From Desulfobacula sp. (GTDB lineage Bacteria > Desulfobacterota > Desulfobacteria > Desulfobacterales > Desulfobacteraceae), in assembly GCF_030611305.1 (NCBI RefSeq), contig NZ_JAUWQB010000001.1:37912-101911 (forward strand): a stretch of 64,000 bases of DNA, read 5' to 3'. The position numbers were made by a program, and so were the translations under genes. This document shows, one piece after another, positions 9,607 to 17,991 of the stretch. Position 1 is the stretch's first letter; each line of letters starts with the position of its first letter. A model generated the notes under the pieces. That model saw nothing but the letters and a program-made list of their open reading frames with translations. It had not been told where the DNA came from and did no database searches.

Positions 9607-9743
9607 CATATTGGGTGTGAAAAGATAATTAAAATTTAATTTCAGGCAGAAGTCTGAAGAAAAACAAAAAAAATTAATAGACAATTTAAACCATGAAGGT
9701 TGCAATGTCGGTAAAAGAATACCGACACCTTTTGTGGTTTTTT
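9603..9743 (+). promoter_or_regulatory. Leader of the nickel-transport operon: candidate promoter, hairpin and attenuator-like terminator
   Basis: TTGACA at 9603-9608 is followed by GATAAT at 9624-9629 (spacer 15, short but plausible). A small hairpin lies at 9641-9658 (TTCAGGC, AGAA loop, GTCTGAA). A larger hairpin spans 9691-9737: its core is TGTCGGTA / TACCGACA with loop AAAGAA, extended by AAGG/CCTT and CCAT/GTGG pairs. Six T residues follow at once. The ribosome site AGGAGA begins only 8 bases after the T run. There is no room for a promoter downstream of the hairpin, so nik transcripts must pass it. This suggests attenuation, possibly by metal. The sensor is not identified. Confidence 0.5.
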
Positions 9744-9762
9744 AATTTTTAGGAGATGTAAA

Positions 9763-10539
9763 ATGAAAAGCTTTAAACTGATTTGTATTGTAAGTCTAAT
9801 GATTTGTTTTTCCTATGGCCTGTCTTCAGCACATTTTGGAATGGTTATTCCTTCAGATAATATGGTCATGCAGGAGGATTCAAGAAAACTTGAACTTCAA
9901 CTTTCTTTTTCCCATCCCTTTGAAATTGTCGGGATGCCGCTTGTAAAACCGGAAGATTTTTTTGTGATCAACGATGGGGAAAAACAGGATTTAAATGCAA
10001 CGCTTAAAGAAACAAAAGTTATGGATCACAAGGCCTGGAAAACAGGGTATACCATAAAAAGACCCGGGGCATATACATTTGTAATGGAACCCAAACCCTA
10101 TTGGGAACCGGCTGAAGATTGTTTTATTGTTCATTATACAAAAACCGTGGTAGCCGCTTTTGGTGATGATGAGGGCTGGGACAGCGAGCTGGGACTGAAA
10201 ACCGAAATTGTTCCGTTGTCCAAACCTTTTGGTCTTTATGCCGGAAATGTGTTCCAGGGAATCGTAAAGCTTGATGGTAAAGCAGTTCCCTATGCAGAAA
10301 TAGAAGTGGAATTTTTTAATATTGATAAGAAAGTCCATGCGCCATCTGACTATATGATAACCCAGACCATAAAGGCTGATGGAAACGGTGTGTTTACCTA
10401 TGCCGCACCTGTTGCCGGATGGTGGGGGTTTGCCGCATTAAATACATCTGATAAAAAATTGATGCATAATGGTGAAGAAAAGGATATAGAGTTGGGTGCA
10501 GTTTTATGGGTAAACTTTGAGAGTTGGCAGGAAAAATAG
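9763..10539 (+). CDS. nikK: NikK-like periplasmic component of nickel ECF transporter (DUF4198)
   Basis: A 258-residue exported protein with a signal peptide ending near LSSAHFG. It fits the DUF4198 family, which serves as the periplasmic extra component (NikK) in NikKMLQO-type nickel importers. The mature N-terminal His (AHFGM) is typical and could bind metal. Repeated Trp and acidic residues suggest a beta-sandwich metal carrier. The ribosome site is AGGAGA. It is the first gene of the operon, directly after the leader hairpin, and nikM starts one base after its stop. Confidence 0.8.
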   Translation: MKSFKLICIVSLMICFSYGLSSAHFGMVIPSDNMVMQEDSRKLELQLSFSHPFEIVGMPLVKPEDFFVINDGEKQDLNATLKETKVMDHKAWKTGYTIKRPGAYTFVMEPKPYWEPAEDCFIVHYTKTVVAAFGDDEGWDSELGLKTEIVPLSKPFGLYAGNVFQGIVKLDGKAVPYAEIEVEFFNIDKKVHAPSDYMITQTIKADGNGVFTYAAPVAGWWGFAALNTSDKKLMHNGEEKDIELGAVLWVNFESWQEK

Positions 10540-10540
10540 T

Positions 10541-11146
10541 ATGCACATTTCAGAAGGCGTTCTTTCAGGTCCGGTATTGGCCTCCGGCGCAGTTCTGGCC
10601 ATGGCCGGGACCGCAATAGGGTTAAAAAAAATTGATTATGACCGCATTGTTCATGTGGCCATTCTGGCATCGGCTTTTTTTGTGGCATCATTGATCCATG
10701 TAAATATCGGGCCTGCAAGTGCCCATCTGATTTTAAACGGGATTATGGGATTGCTGCTGGGATTTGCAGCAGTTCCGGCAATCCTGACCGCACTGCTTTT
10801 GCAGTCAGTCTTTTTTCAATATGGAGGCCTTACGACATTGGGGGTTAATGTTGTGGTGATGGCTGCTCCGGCAGTACTTGTACATTATCTTTTTTTACCA
10901 TTGCTGGGAAAATCATCTCCCCTTAATTTCACTGCGGGATTTTTGGCCGGTCTGTTTTCCATATTGTTCTCATCCCTGTTATTAGGGCTGGCCTTATGGT
11001 TCACTGACGAGAATTTTTTTGAAACAAGCCTTGTTATTATTACGGCCCACATTCCCGTAATGATCATTGAAGGAATTGTGACAGGATTTTGTGTCACATT
11101 TCTTTTAAAAGTATATCCTGAAATTATACCGGTGAGAAAAAAATGA
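10541..11146 (+). CDS. nikM: NikM/CbiM-type substrate-binding membrane component (S component)
   Basis: The membrane S component of an energy-coupling factor transporter. The N-terminus MHISEGVLSG is diagnostic: in the CbiM/NikM family Met1 and His2 help form the metal site, so the start must be the ATG at 10541, one base after the nikK stop. About 200 residues form six or so membrane helices. A second conserved metal-site-like patch is NIGPASAHLILNG. Nickel is favoured over cobalt because the flanking genes are NikK- and NikL-like and not CbiN, and no cobalamin genes are nearby. The stop overlaps nikL by 4 bp. Confidence 0.88.
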   Translation: MHISEGVLSGPVLASGAVLAMAGTAIGLKKIDYDRIVHVAILASAFFVASLIHVNIGPASAHLILNGIMGLLLGFAAVPAILTALLLQSVFFQYGGLTTLGVNVVVMAAPAVLVHYLFLPLLGKSSPLNFTAGFLAGLFSILFSSLLLGLALWFTDENFFETSLVIITAHIPVMIIEGIVTGFCVTFLLKVYPEIIPVRKK

Positions 11147-11619
11147 AAATAAAACATACCATCCTCTTTGCACTCATATTAGCTATGATTCCTGCAAGCT
11201 TCGCCTTTGCTCACAAGGTCATCATTTTTGCATGGGTTGAGGATGGCATGATACATACGGAAAGCAGTTTTGGTTCAAAAAGAAAAGCAAAAAAATCTAC
11301 TATAACTATCGTTGATGAGAAAGGTTTGGTTGTTCATAAAGGAATTACAGATCAGGAAGGAAACTATTCATTTAAAATTCCTGATAAAATCGATTCTGAC
11401 CTTATATTAAAGCTTGATGCAGGAACAGCCCATCAAGCCCAGTGGAAAATTTCTAAAAATGAGCTTGTGACCGTTCATTCAGCCAAAGATACCCGGGCAG
11501 CAATGAAGGAAAAAGAAAAACTGGAAGAACGTCCTTCTATCTTTAAAATAATCACAGGCATTGTCATAATTTTTGGACTGGCCCTGGCTGTAAAGTTTTT
11601 AAAAAGGAAATTTTTTTGA
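11143..11619 (+). CDS. nikL: NikL-like accessory component of nickel ECF transporter
   Basis: A 158-residue protein with a signal peptide (cleavage near FAFAHK), a beta-rich periplasmic domain and one C-terminal membrane helix (about residues 135-152). The mature N-terminus starts with His, as in NikL and NikN proteins that replace CbiN in nickel importers. The ATG overlaps the nikM stop as ATGA, indicating coupled translation. The middle part (DEKGLVVHKGITDQEGNYSF) resembles a carboxypeptidase-regulatory-like beta fold. The assignment rests mostly on context and topology. Confidence 0.78.
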   Translation: MKIKHTILFALILAMIPASFAFAHKVIIFAWVEDGMIHTESSFGSKRKAKKSTITIVDEKGLVVHKGITDQEGNYSFKIPDKIDSDLILKLDAGTAHQAQWKISKNELVTVHSAKDTRAAMKEKEKLEERPSIFKIITGIVIIFGLALAVKFLKRKFF

Positions 11620-11620
11620 A

Positions 11621-12376
11621 ATGATTGAAGAAAAATTTGCATCAGGTCGGTCTTTCATCCATCAGCTTGATCCTAAAATACGCATCATTGCTTCGATTAT
11701 TTTATCTTTTGCTGCGGCACTTTGTGATAATCTTTACATTGCAGGATTCTATTTTATTATTTCATCCATTTTAATCACAATGGCTAAATTAAAATGGATG
11801 GATGTCGTTAATCGGTTAAAACCCCTTTTCTGGTTCCTTTTGATGATCTGGATTATCCTTCCCTTAACCTTTGACGGAGAAACTGTGTACCAATATTATG
11901 GGTTAAGAATAACAGTTTCCGGTGTCATATTATGTTGCAAGATCACCATTAAATCGATAACCATATTACTAATATTCACCGCCCTTATTGCCACAATGAC
12001 CGTGGCTTCCCTTGGAAATGGGCTTCACAGGCTTTATGTGCCCGACAAGATGGTCTTCCTTTTATTGATGTCATATCGATACATTGCAGTCATTGAGGAA
12101 GAATACAAAAGGCTTTTGCGGGCTGCAAAATTCAGGGGATTTAACCCTAAGACCAATCTGCATTCCTATAAGACATTTGCTTATCTTGCCGGCATGCTCT
12201 TTGTCCGGGCATCACTTAGAGCCCAAAGAGTACACCAGGCCATGTTGTGCCGTGGATTCAATCAAAAGTTTCATACCCTTGACGTTTACCAGCCAAATAG
12301 ATTAAACTCGATTTTTTTAATGGGTATATTTGCGGCAAGCTTAAGTCTTGTCATATTTGAAATTATGTGGATCTAA
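11621..12376 (+). CDS. nikQ: NikQ/CbiQ ECF transporter T component
   Basis: The transmembrane coupling subunit that links the S component to the ATPase. The 251 residues hold several membrane helices. Two cytoplasmic coupling motifs of the A-R-G type are seen as KFRGFNP and LCRGFNQ, with Ala and Cys replacing the usual first residues. It starts 1 bp after the nikL stop and overlaps nikO by 10 bp. Family length and order fit well. Confidence 0.87.
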   Translation: MIEEKFASGRSFIHQLDPKIRIIASIILSFAAALCDNLYIAGFYFIISSILITMAKLKWMDVVNRLKPLFWFLLMIWIILPLTFDGETVYQYYGLRITVSGVILCCKITIKSITILLIFTALIATMTVASLGNGLHRLYVPDKMVFLLLMSYRYIAVIEEEYKRLLRAAKFRGFNPKTNLHSYKTFAYLAGMLFVRASLRAQRVHQAMLCRGFNQKFHTLDVYQPNRLNSIFLMGIFAASLSLVIFEIMWI

Positions 12377-13110
12377 CAGTGACTGACAATTCCAGTGTAA
12401 TCAGATTAGAGGATATTTCTTATTCTTATCCGGGATCAAATACAAATGTCTTGGATCATCTGAATCTTGAGATCAACAAAGGTGACAGAATTGGAATGAT
12501 GGCTCCCAACGGGTCCGGCAAAACCACGTTGCTGCATACGATCATGGGGCTTTGCAAGCCTGAATCCGGCACCATAGAAGTGTTTGGAAAGTTGTTGAAA
12601 AATGAGAAAGACTTTATTCCGGTTCGTTCCAAAATCGGGTTATTATTCCAGGATTCTGATGATCAGTTGTTCTGTCCAACAGTACTGGACGATGTGGCAT
12701 TTGGACCGTTGAATCTTGGATTTTCTCCCCAGGATGCCATTGATACTGCAAGAAATACCCTTGAAAGGCTTGGAATACAAATTTTGGAAGGGCATGTAAC
12801 CCACAGGCTGTCAGGTGGACAGAAACGCCTGGTCGCATTGGCTGCAGTCCTTGCCATGGAGCCTGAGGTTCTTTTGCTTGATGAGCCGACAGCAGGGTTG
12901 GATCACAAGGTTAAGGAAAAATTGATTCATATTCTCAATAGTCTTGATATTTCTTACTTTGTCATTTCACACGAATTTGATTTTGCCAAAGCTGTAACAG
13001 ATAAAATATATTCCATGGAAGATGGTAAGATTTTAAGAGATGATGAAATTCATATCCATCGCCATGAGCATGTCCATAAACATGGAAGACATCCCCACAA
13101 TCACAAATAA
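12367..13110 (+). CDS. nikO: NikO/CbiO ECF transporter ATPase
   Basis: The ABC ATPase that powers nickel uptake. Walker A is APNGSGKTT (residues 46-54), the signature is LSGGQKR and Walker B is VLLLDEPTAGLD. The start is GTG at 12367, overlapping nikQ; another GTG at 12379 is possible. The C-terminus is strikingly His-rich (HIHRHEHVHKHGRHPHNH), a feature seen in some metal-transport ATPases and likely to buffer or sense nickel. It is the last gene of the operon and is convergent with the SCP2-like gene. A short CTGATA/TATCAG repeat lies at 13135-13153, too weak to call a terminator. Confidence 0.9.
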   Translation: MDLTVTDNSSVIRLEDISYSYPGSNTNVLDHLNLEINKGDRIGMMAPNGSGKTTLLHTIMGLCKPESGTIEVFGKLLKNEKDFIPVRSKIGLLFQDSDDQLFCPTVLDDVAFGPLNLGFSPQDAIDTARNTLERLGIQILEGHVTHRLSGGQKRLVALAAVLAMEPEVLLLDEPTAGLDHKVKEKLIHILNSLDISYFVISHEFDFAKAVTDKIYSMEDGKILRDDEIHIHRHEHVHKHGRHPHNHK

Positions 13111-13149
13111 CGCTTAGGTAAATTGCTAATAGGCCTGATATGTCTTTTA

Positions 13150-13644
13150 TCAGACACCAAGTTCTTTTCGAAATGATTTCATATTGGCTTTGTATTGTTC
13201 AAATTCATCTGTTGAGAGTTCATCAGGAAAAACAAGCTCGACAGAGGTTAGTAACTCAATTACATTATTGGCATGGGGAGCCACAGCAAGCACACCAATT
13301 TTGCTTCCCTTTTCAAGCTTGATTTTTCCCAGCATAAACTCTGTGATAAATTTACTTTCTTTTTTTAAGATCTTTTTCCAGACCTGGGGTGTGGCTCCCA
13401 TAAGGAATTCAGCCTCTTTTTTACCCTTTTCTTCTGATACCAGTTCAAGCCTGATGAGTTCTCCTTGTTCAAAAAACAGGCAAAAAAATACGTCCTTTTC
13501 AATCCCCCATGAGGGCTCTGCTTTGACTCGATAAACCATTTTTCCGGAAAGTTTTTTCAGTTTTTCTTTGGCCTGCGGATTTGACCGGTAAATCCTGGCA
13601 CTTTCTTTCAACCATTCCGGTGTGCAGTAATAAAAGGTTGCCAT
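13150..13644 (-). CDS. SCP2 sterol-carrier-like domain protein
   Basis: A 164-residue soluble protein that fits the SCP2-like fold (a lipid or acyl-CoA binding domain). The central segments VFFCLFFEQGELIRL, FLMGATPQVWKKIL and FMLGKIKLEKG follow the usual SCP2 order. It has no signal peptide. The ribosome site is AAAGGAG. It lies 12 bp after the acyl-CoA ligase gene on the same strand and is probably the third gene of the AOR 2 operon. That setting suggests it binds the acyl-CoA or fatty acid handled there. This role is inference. Confidence 0.7.
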   Translation of the reverse strand: MATFYYCTPEWLKESARIYRSNPQAKEKLKKLSGKMVYRVKAEPSWGIEKDVFFCLFFEQGELIRLELVSEEKGKKEAEFLMGATPQVWKKILKKESKFITEFMLGKIKLEKGSKIGVLAVAPHANNVIELLTSVELVFPDELSTDEFEQYKANMKSFRKELGV

Positions 13645-13656
13645 GAATTTTCTCCT

Positions 13657-15369
13657 TTAGTAAACAATATGATTCATTTGATTTTTTTTTTGTGAAATTT
13701 TATCTATGACTTCATCCCGCAAAACTTTTTTAAAAAGTTTTTCCGTAACGGTCATGGGAAGTTCATCCCTGAACTCCACAAACTTTGGCACGGCATAGGG
13801 AGCCAGGTGTTCACGGCAAAAACTGCGGATATCATCTTCAGTTACAATTTCAGGATAGTCTTTATGCAGCTTGATTACCGCTGCGATTCTTTCACTTCCC
13901 GGGATCTTGGGATCAGGAACTCCAAATGACGCTGCCATGAGCACAGCAGGATGCTTAAAAATCACCTCATCTACCTGGGTGGAATAGACCTTGTTACCTG
14001 ACACATTGATCATATCTTTGATCCGGTCTGTCATATGAAAATAACCGTCTTCATCCATGTAGGCAATGTCCCCGGTTTTCAGCCACCCGTCTTTAGTAAG
14101 ACCGGAACCTGTTTCAGGCCAATACCCTTTCATGACCTGTGGGCCTTTCACCAGGATTTCTCCGGGCTCTCCAAAGGGCGTTTCCTCCCCGGTATCCTGG
14201 TCTATGATTTTACATTCCGTGTCAGGGGCAGGCACACCAAGCCCTGTTTTTTCCTTGAGCATGAATCCTGTGATTTTAGAAAAACCAGAGATATTAAAAT
14301 GTGTTAAAGGTCCGGTTTCGGTAAGACCATAGCCTTCAGATACAGGGTTTCCAAGTTCATCTTTGATGGAATCTGCTACATCCTTTGGCAAAGGAGCGGC
14401 TCCGCTCATGGGGATCGCATTGATTCTACCGACTTTTTTCTGTGCAATGCGCATGAATTGCGTGGGTACGGCCGTAATCATGAATGGCCTGTACTCCTTT
14501 ATGGTTTCCACAATAAATTCAATGTCCCTGGGATCAGGCATCAGAATCAGGCGCATCCCAAGATATGCGGCAGACTGGGACATATACCGGCCGTAGGAGT
14601 GAAACAGAGGCACTGGTAAAAGAATCGAGGATTTACCTTGAATGCCCTTGATCATGGGTTTCATCATCCAGGGAAGCCCCATGCGGATACAACAAGCCCG
14701 GTTGAAATGGGTGATCATGACACCTTTTGGCACCCCTGTGGCACCTCCGGTAAAGGCCAGTTCACACAAATTGTTTTTAGGGTCTATTGTTATGTCGGGT
14801 GGTATAGCCTCGCTGTCCTCAAGAAGCTGTCTGAACTCATAAACGCCGTCAGGTATGTCTTCTTCTACGGGTTCTATGTCAAACCCCTCTTTTGAAGTCA
14901 CAATGACAGAGGAAAACCTGCATTTCTCCTTGAGATTTAAAACCCTTGTTAGCTGGTCTTCACGGCAGATCAGTACTTTGGCTTTTCCGCTGCCTGCTTC
15001 ATGGACCAGTCCATCATCCGTACGCAGAATACTGGTTGGGATAGCTGCCGCACCTGTTTTTAAAATACCCCAGTCTGCAATAATAGCTTCAGGGCAGTTG
15101 GGCAGGAAAACACAGACCTTGTCTCCTTTTTTCACGCCGAGACCTGTCAGGGCGTTGGCAAGTTTGTCTGCATAAATCTTGAGATCCTTGTAGGTAATGG
15201 TGCGCTTAAGAAACAGAATTGCAGTCTGGGCAGGATATTTTTTGGCAGCATTGTCCAGAACATTGAAAAGAGGCTCTTCAGGATAGGGTGCCAGGCTGTG
15301 GTCCAGCTTATAGGGACCCAGTTTATAGCTTTTTAACCAGGGTTTATCTAAATAACTCAAAATTTTCAC
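13657..15369 (-). CDS. AMP-dependent acyl-CoA ligase (acyl-adenylate-forming)
   Basis: A 570-residue enzyme of the adenylate-forming family, expected to activate a carboxylic acid to its CoA thioester with ATP. The ATP loop is TGGATGVPKG (residues 207-216), the adenine motif is GYGLTETGP, and GWLKTGDIAYMDEDG and DRIKDMINVSGNKVY are the hinge region. The annotated GTG abuts AGGA. A TTG nine bases downstream (15360) has CAGGAG at better spacing and may be the real start. It follows AOR 2 by about 65 bp. A long-chain or aromatic acid substrate is possible but cannot be decided here. Confidence 0.88.
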   Translation of the reverse strand: MKILSYLDKPWLKSYKLGPYKLDHSLAPYPEEPLFNVLDNAAKKYPAQTAILFLKRTITYKDLKIYADKLANALTGLGVKKGDKVCVFLPNCPEAIIADWGILKTGAAAIPTSILRTDDGLVHEAGSGKAKVLICREDQLTRVLNLKEKCRFSSVIVTSKEGFDIEPVEEDIPDGVYEFRQLLEDSEAIPPDITIDPKNNLCELAFTGGATGVPKGVMITHFNRACCIRMGLPWMMKPMIKGIQGKSSILLPVPLFHSYGRYMSQSAAYLGMRLILMPDPRDIEFIVETIKEYRPFMITAVPTQFMRIAQKKVGRINAIPMSGAAPLPKDVADSIKDELGNPVSEGYGLTETGPLTHFNISGFSKITGFMLKEKTGLGVPAPDTECKIIDQDTGEETPFGEPGEILVKGPQVMKGYWPETGSGLTKDGWLKTGDIAYMDEDGYFHMTDRIKDMINVSGNKVYSTQVDEVIFKHPAVLMAASFGVPDPKIPGSERIAAVIKLHKDYPEIVTEDDIRSFCREHLAPYAVPKFVEFRDELPMTVTEKLFKKVLRDEVIDKISQKKNQMNHIVY

Positions 15370-15434
15370 TCCTGCGATTATTTTTTTTAATTAATAAAGG
15401 ACAAGATAATTTATTTTGCAGCTTTTCCGCGGAT

Positions 15435-17300
15435 CTACTTGGCAATATCTTCTTGAATTCCAAGTGCTAAAAGTTTATCAGATCCGGGGTTGCCCGTTGT
15501 CTTGTCCCAGCCCCTGAAATCGTAATAGGCATCTTTCATCATTTCCAGGGTTTCTTCATCTATGACCATGCCCTTTGCCGGACCTTCAGGCAAAGGATCT
15601 TTCATTAAGCGACCAGGAAGCGTATCATGGGTCCTGTCCATGCCGACTTTTGCATTATACAGCCGTGCCAGGTTGTAAATACGCTCGCCGCAGCGGCGGA
15701 AGTCATCCACATCCATGTCCCAGCCCAGGGCATAATTTATCAGCTCCGTATAGTCTGATGCTGGAAGCAACATACCCATGAATTTGCAGGCCCCGATTGC
15801 ATCAAAAGCGGTCAAGGCGTTTTCCAGGTCCACAACAACTTTTGTTTCTCGGGGGTCTGCAACAAAAGGATCTTTTATTTTGCTGTCATCCACTAAAACA
15901 AAGGGAGAATCAATAAAAGTAGGGCCTTCTATAAAAGCTGTGATATGATCTCCTCCTCTGTTGGCTGTCACATACCCCAGTCCGCATATCTTTGCGGCAC
16001 GCGGATCATAGGCCGGCAGTTCCATGCCTTTGACGTTCATGGCAAAATGGCTTGAATTTTTTCCAAGTTTTTGAGCTGCAATGCGGGAACCTTCTGCCAG
16101 AAGATCACCAATACCTTCTCTTTTAGCAATTTTTTTCACCAGATCAATGACCAGGTCTGCATTACCAAATTTAAGTTCCAGTCCATGGGTCATTTCTTTG
16201 GTCAAAATACCCTTTTCATAGCACTCCAAAGCAAAAGCAATGGTGGAGCCTGTAGATATGGTATCAAGTCCGTTTTCATTGCAAAGATAGTTAGCCATGG
16301 TTATGGCATTCATGTCAGATACACCGCACAGGGCTCCTAAAGTGTTGGCAGATTCGTATTCAGGGCCTTCACCGGTTTTTCCGGCATACTTTCCTTCTTT
16401 AATCGTTGTGCCGCGACCGCAGGCGATTGGACAGGCAAAGCAGGATACACCCTTATCCAGAACCGTGTTGGTCAATGCCTCGCTGTTGACTTTTTCGATG
16501 TCATCAAACACACCCGTCTGCCAGTTACGGGTAGGATAGCCGCCCCGTGCATTGACCATGTCCGATACCATGTTTGTGCCAAAAGCTTCAAACCCCACTT
16601 TGAGCATGGATTCATCCAGAAAATCAATCTGACGTCTGGCAGTTGTTTTAAATTTTTCAGGATCTGCAATATCGAATTTGGCTTTTCCTGCACAAACAAT
16701 GGCTTTAAGCTTTTTAGACCCCATGACGGCGCCCATACCTGTTCGGCCGACCGCACGGTGCTTGTTGTTCATAATGGCAGCATATCGTACAAGATTTTCT
16801 CCGCCAGGACCGATGGACGCAATAGTAACTTTGTTGTCACTCGTCTCTTCGAGGATGTCTTCGGTTTCCGGAACGGTTTTGCCCCATAAATTTTTGGCAG
16901 GCAGCAATTTAACTTCTCCGTCCAGAATTTCAAGGTATACCGGAATTTCAGAACTTCCTTCAATTATAAACCCGTCAAAACCAGCCCGTTTCATGGCAGG
17001 TCCAAAACTTCCCCCTGAGTTTCCATGACCCCATAAGCCTGTGAGAGGGGATTTTGCAACAACCGAGTATCGACTGGCACTTGCTGATGAGGTGCCTGTC
17101 AAAGGTCCCGTCATGAAAATAAGCTTATTATCCGGACCTAGGGGATCGGTATCAGCAGGTACTTCTTCGAACAGATATTTTGTTGCCAGCCCAGCACCAC
17201 CCAGGTAATCCCTGGCCCATTGTTCTGGAATTGTTTCAATAGCTGTTGTGCCGCTGGTGAGATTAACCCTTAAGATTTTATCCATAAATCCGTATTTCAT
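15435..17300 (-). CDS. aor: Tungsten-dependent aldehyde:ferredoxin oxidoreductase (AOR 2)
   Basis: A 621-residue AOR with cluster ligands C287-x2-C290-x3-C294 (SCFACPIACG) and a late Cys in GACKFMG, matching the four ligands of classical AOR. Pterin-binding segments GGAGLATKYLFE and FMTGPLTGT are present. It should oxidise an aldehyde to the acid with ferredoxin as acceptor, or run in reverse. The ribosome site GGAGG lies just before the ATG. It is the first gene of an operon with an acyl-CoA ligase and an SCP2-like protein, so the product acid may be activated to CoA next. A 13-bp palindrome (GATGA-GTG-TCATC, 17346-17358) lies upstream as a possible operator. Confidence 0.88.
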   Translation of the reverse strand: MKYGFMDKILRVNLTSGTTAIETIPEQWARDYLGGAGLATKYLFEEVPADTDPLGPDNKLIFMTGPLTGTSSASASRYSVVAKSPLTGLWGHGNSGGSFGPAMKRAGFDGFIIEGSSEIPVYLEILDGEVKLLPAKNLWGKTVPETEDILEETSDNKVTIASIGPGGENLVRYAAIMNNKHRAVGRTGMGAVMGSKKLKAIVCAGKAKFDIADPEKFKTTARRQIDFLDESMLKVGFEAFGTNMVSDMVNARGGYPTRNWQTGVFDDIEKVNSEALTNTVLDKGVSCFACPIACGRGTTIKEGKYAGKTGEGPEYESANTLGALCGVSDMNAITMANYLCNENGLDTISTGSTIAFALECYEKGILTKEMTHGLELKFGNADLVIDLVKKIAKREGIGDLLAEGSRIAAQKLGKNSSHFAMNVKGMELPAYDPRAAKICGLGYVTANRGGDHITAFIEGPTFIDSPFVLVDDSKIKDPFVADPRETKVVVDLENALTAFDAIGACKFMGMLLPASDYTELINYALGWDMDVDDFRRCGERIYNLARLYNAKVGMDRTHDTLPGRLMKDPLPEGPAKGMVIDEETLEMMKDAYYDFRGWDKTTGNPGSDKLLALGIQEDIAK

Positions 17301-17484
17301 ATTTTCCCTCCATTTAAATTAATCGGTCTTAATTTTATTTCTTCTGATGAGTGTCATCGAATAATAGCTGAATGGATCGAAAAATTTAATGATTAAAAAA
17401 AATAACAGGTGTTGTGTAAAGAGGTTTTTAAACCATTAAACTCAGATTAAACTTTTCAACAAAGGCAGGATGGAATATCTTGTA

Positions 17485-17910
17485 TCAGGATTTTGGCAAT
17501 AGGTTTGCAAGTTCTTTCTGAATACAATAATAAATGTCTTCGTCACTGCCATAAACATCAATGACATCTCTGTGATTGATTAGTTTTTCCACAATAAATG
17601 TTGTCAGGTACAGGCTTGCAATGTTAGGATTTGAAATAAGCGTCCTAAAAGGGGCGACCATAAAATCAATATCAAAATCGTCTGCTTTACAAAGAGTATC
17701 AAGACACCTTGCTATTTGCTTTTCAATGCTGGATTTGGAGACTGTTTCAACGAGGCCTGTTTCAATGAGTTTCATGGAGATTTTATTGCTAAAGGCATCT
17801 ACGTTGTCCCGGATGGTGCTGATGGTTCTGATTCTTTCCCGTTCTTTGGATGATTCGATTTTTGAAAGAAGTTTTGCTTCCCTGTTTCCGGTATAAAAAA
17901 TTTTAGCCAT
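17485..17910 (-). CDS. Uncharacterised small helical protein next to recJ
   Basis: I do not recognise this family. The protein is 141 residues from the ATG at 17910, which has AAGGA at good spacing; the longer frame to 17937 adds nine residues and is less likely. It is soluble, with no signal or membrane segment. The sequence is mostly helical, with basic and acidic helices (SKIESSKERERIRTI) and a hydrophobic middle. It lies about 80 bp after recJ on the same strand. Its neighbours do not reveal a role. Confidence 0.65.
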   Translation of the reverse strand: MAKIFYTGNREAKLLSKIESSKERERIRTISTIRDNVDAFSNKISMKLIETGLVETVSKSSIEKQIARCLDTLCKADDFDIDFMVAPFRTLISNPNIASLYLTTFIVEKLINHRDVIDVYGSDEDIYYCIQKELANLLPKS

Positions 17911-17991
17911 AAAATTATCCTTACTTATCAAAATCATAAAATATTAATCTATATTTATATAATAAAAACAGGACGTTTTTCAAGCTAAAAA

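Noticed and set aside
10541..13110. Cobalt (CbiMNQO) transporter
   Set aside because: NikK- and NikL-like genes replace cbiN and there are no cobalamin genes nearby, so nickel is more likely.
13135..13153. Terminator between nikO and the SCP2-like gene
   Set aside because: The stem is only 6 bp and lacks a T run.
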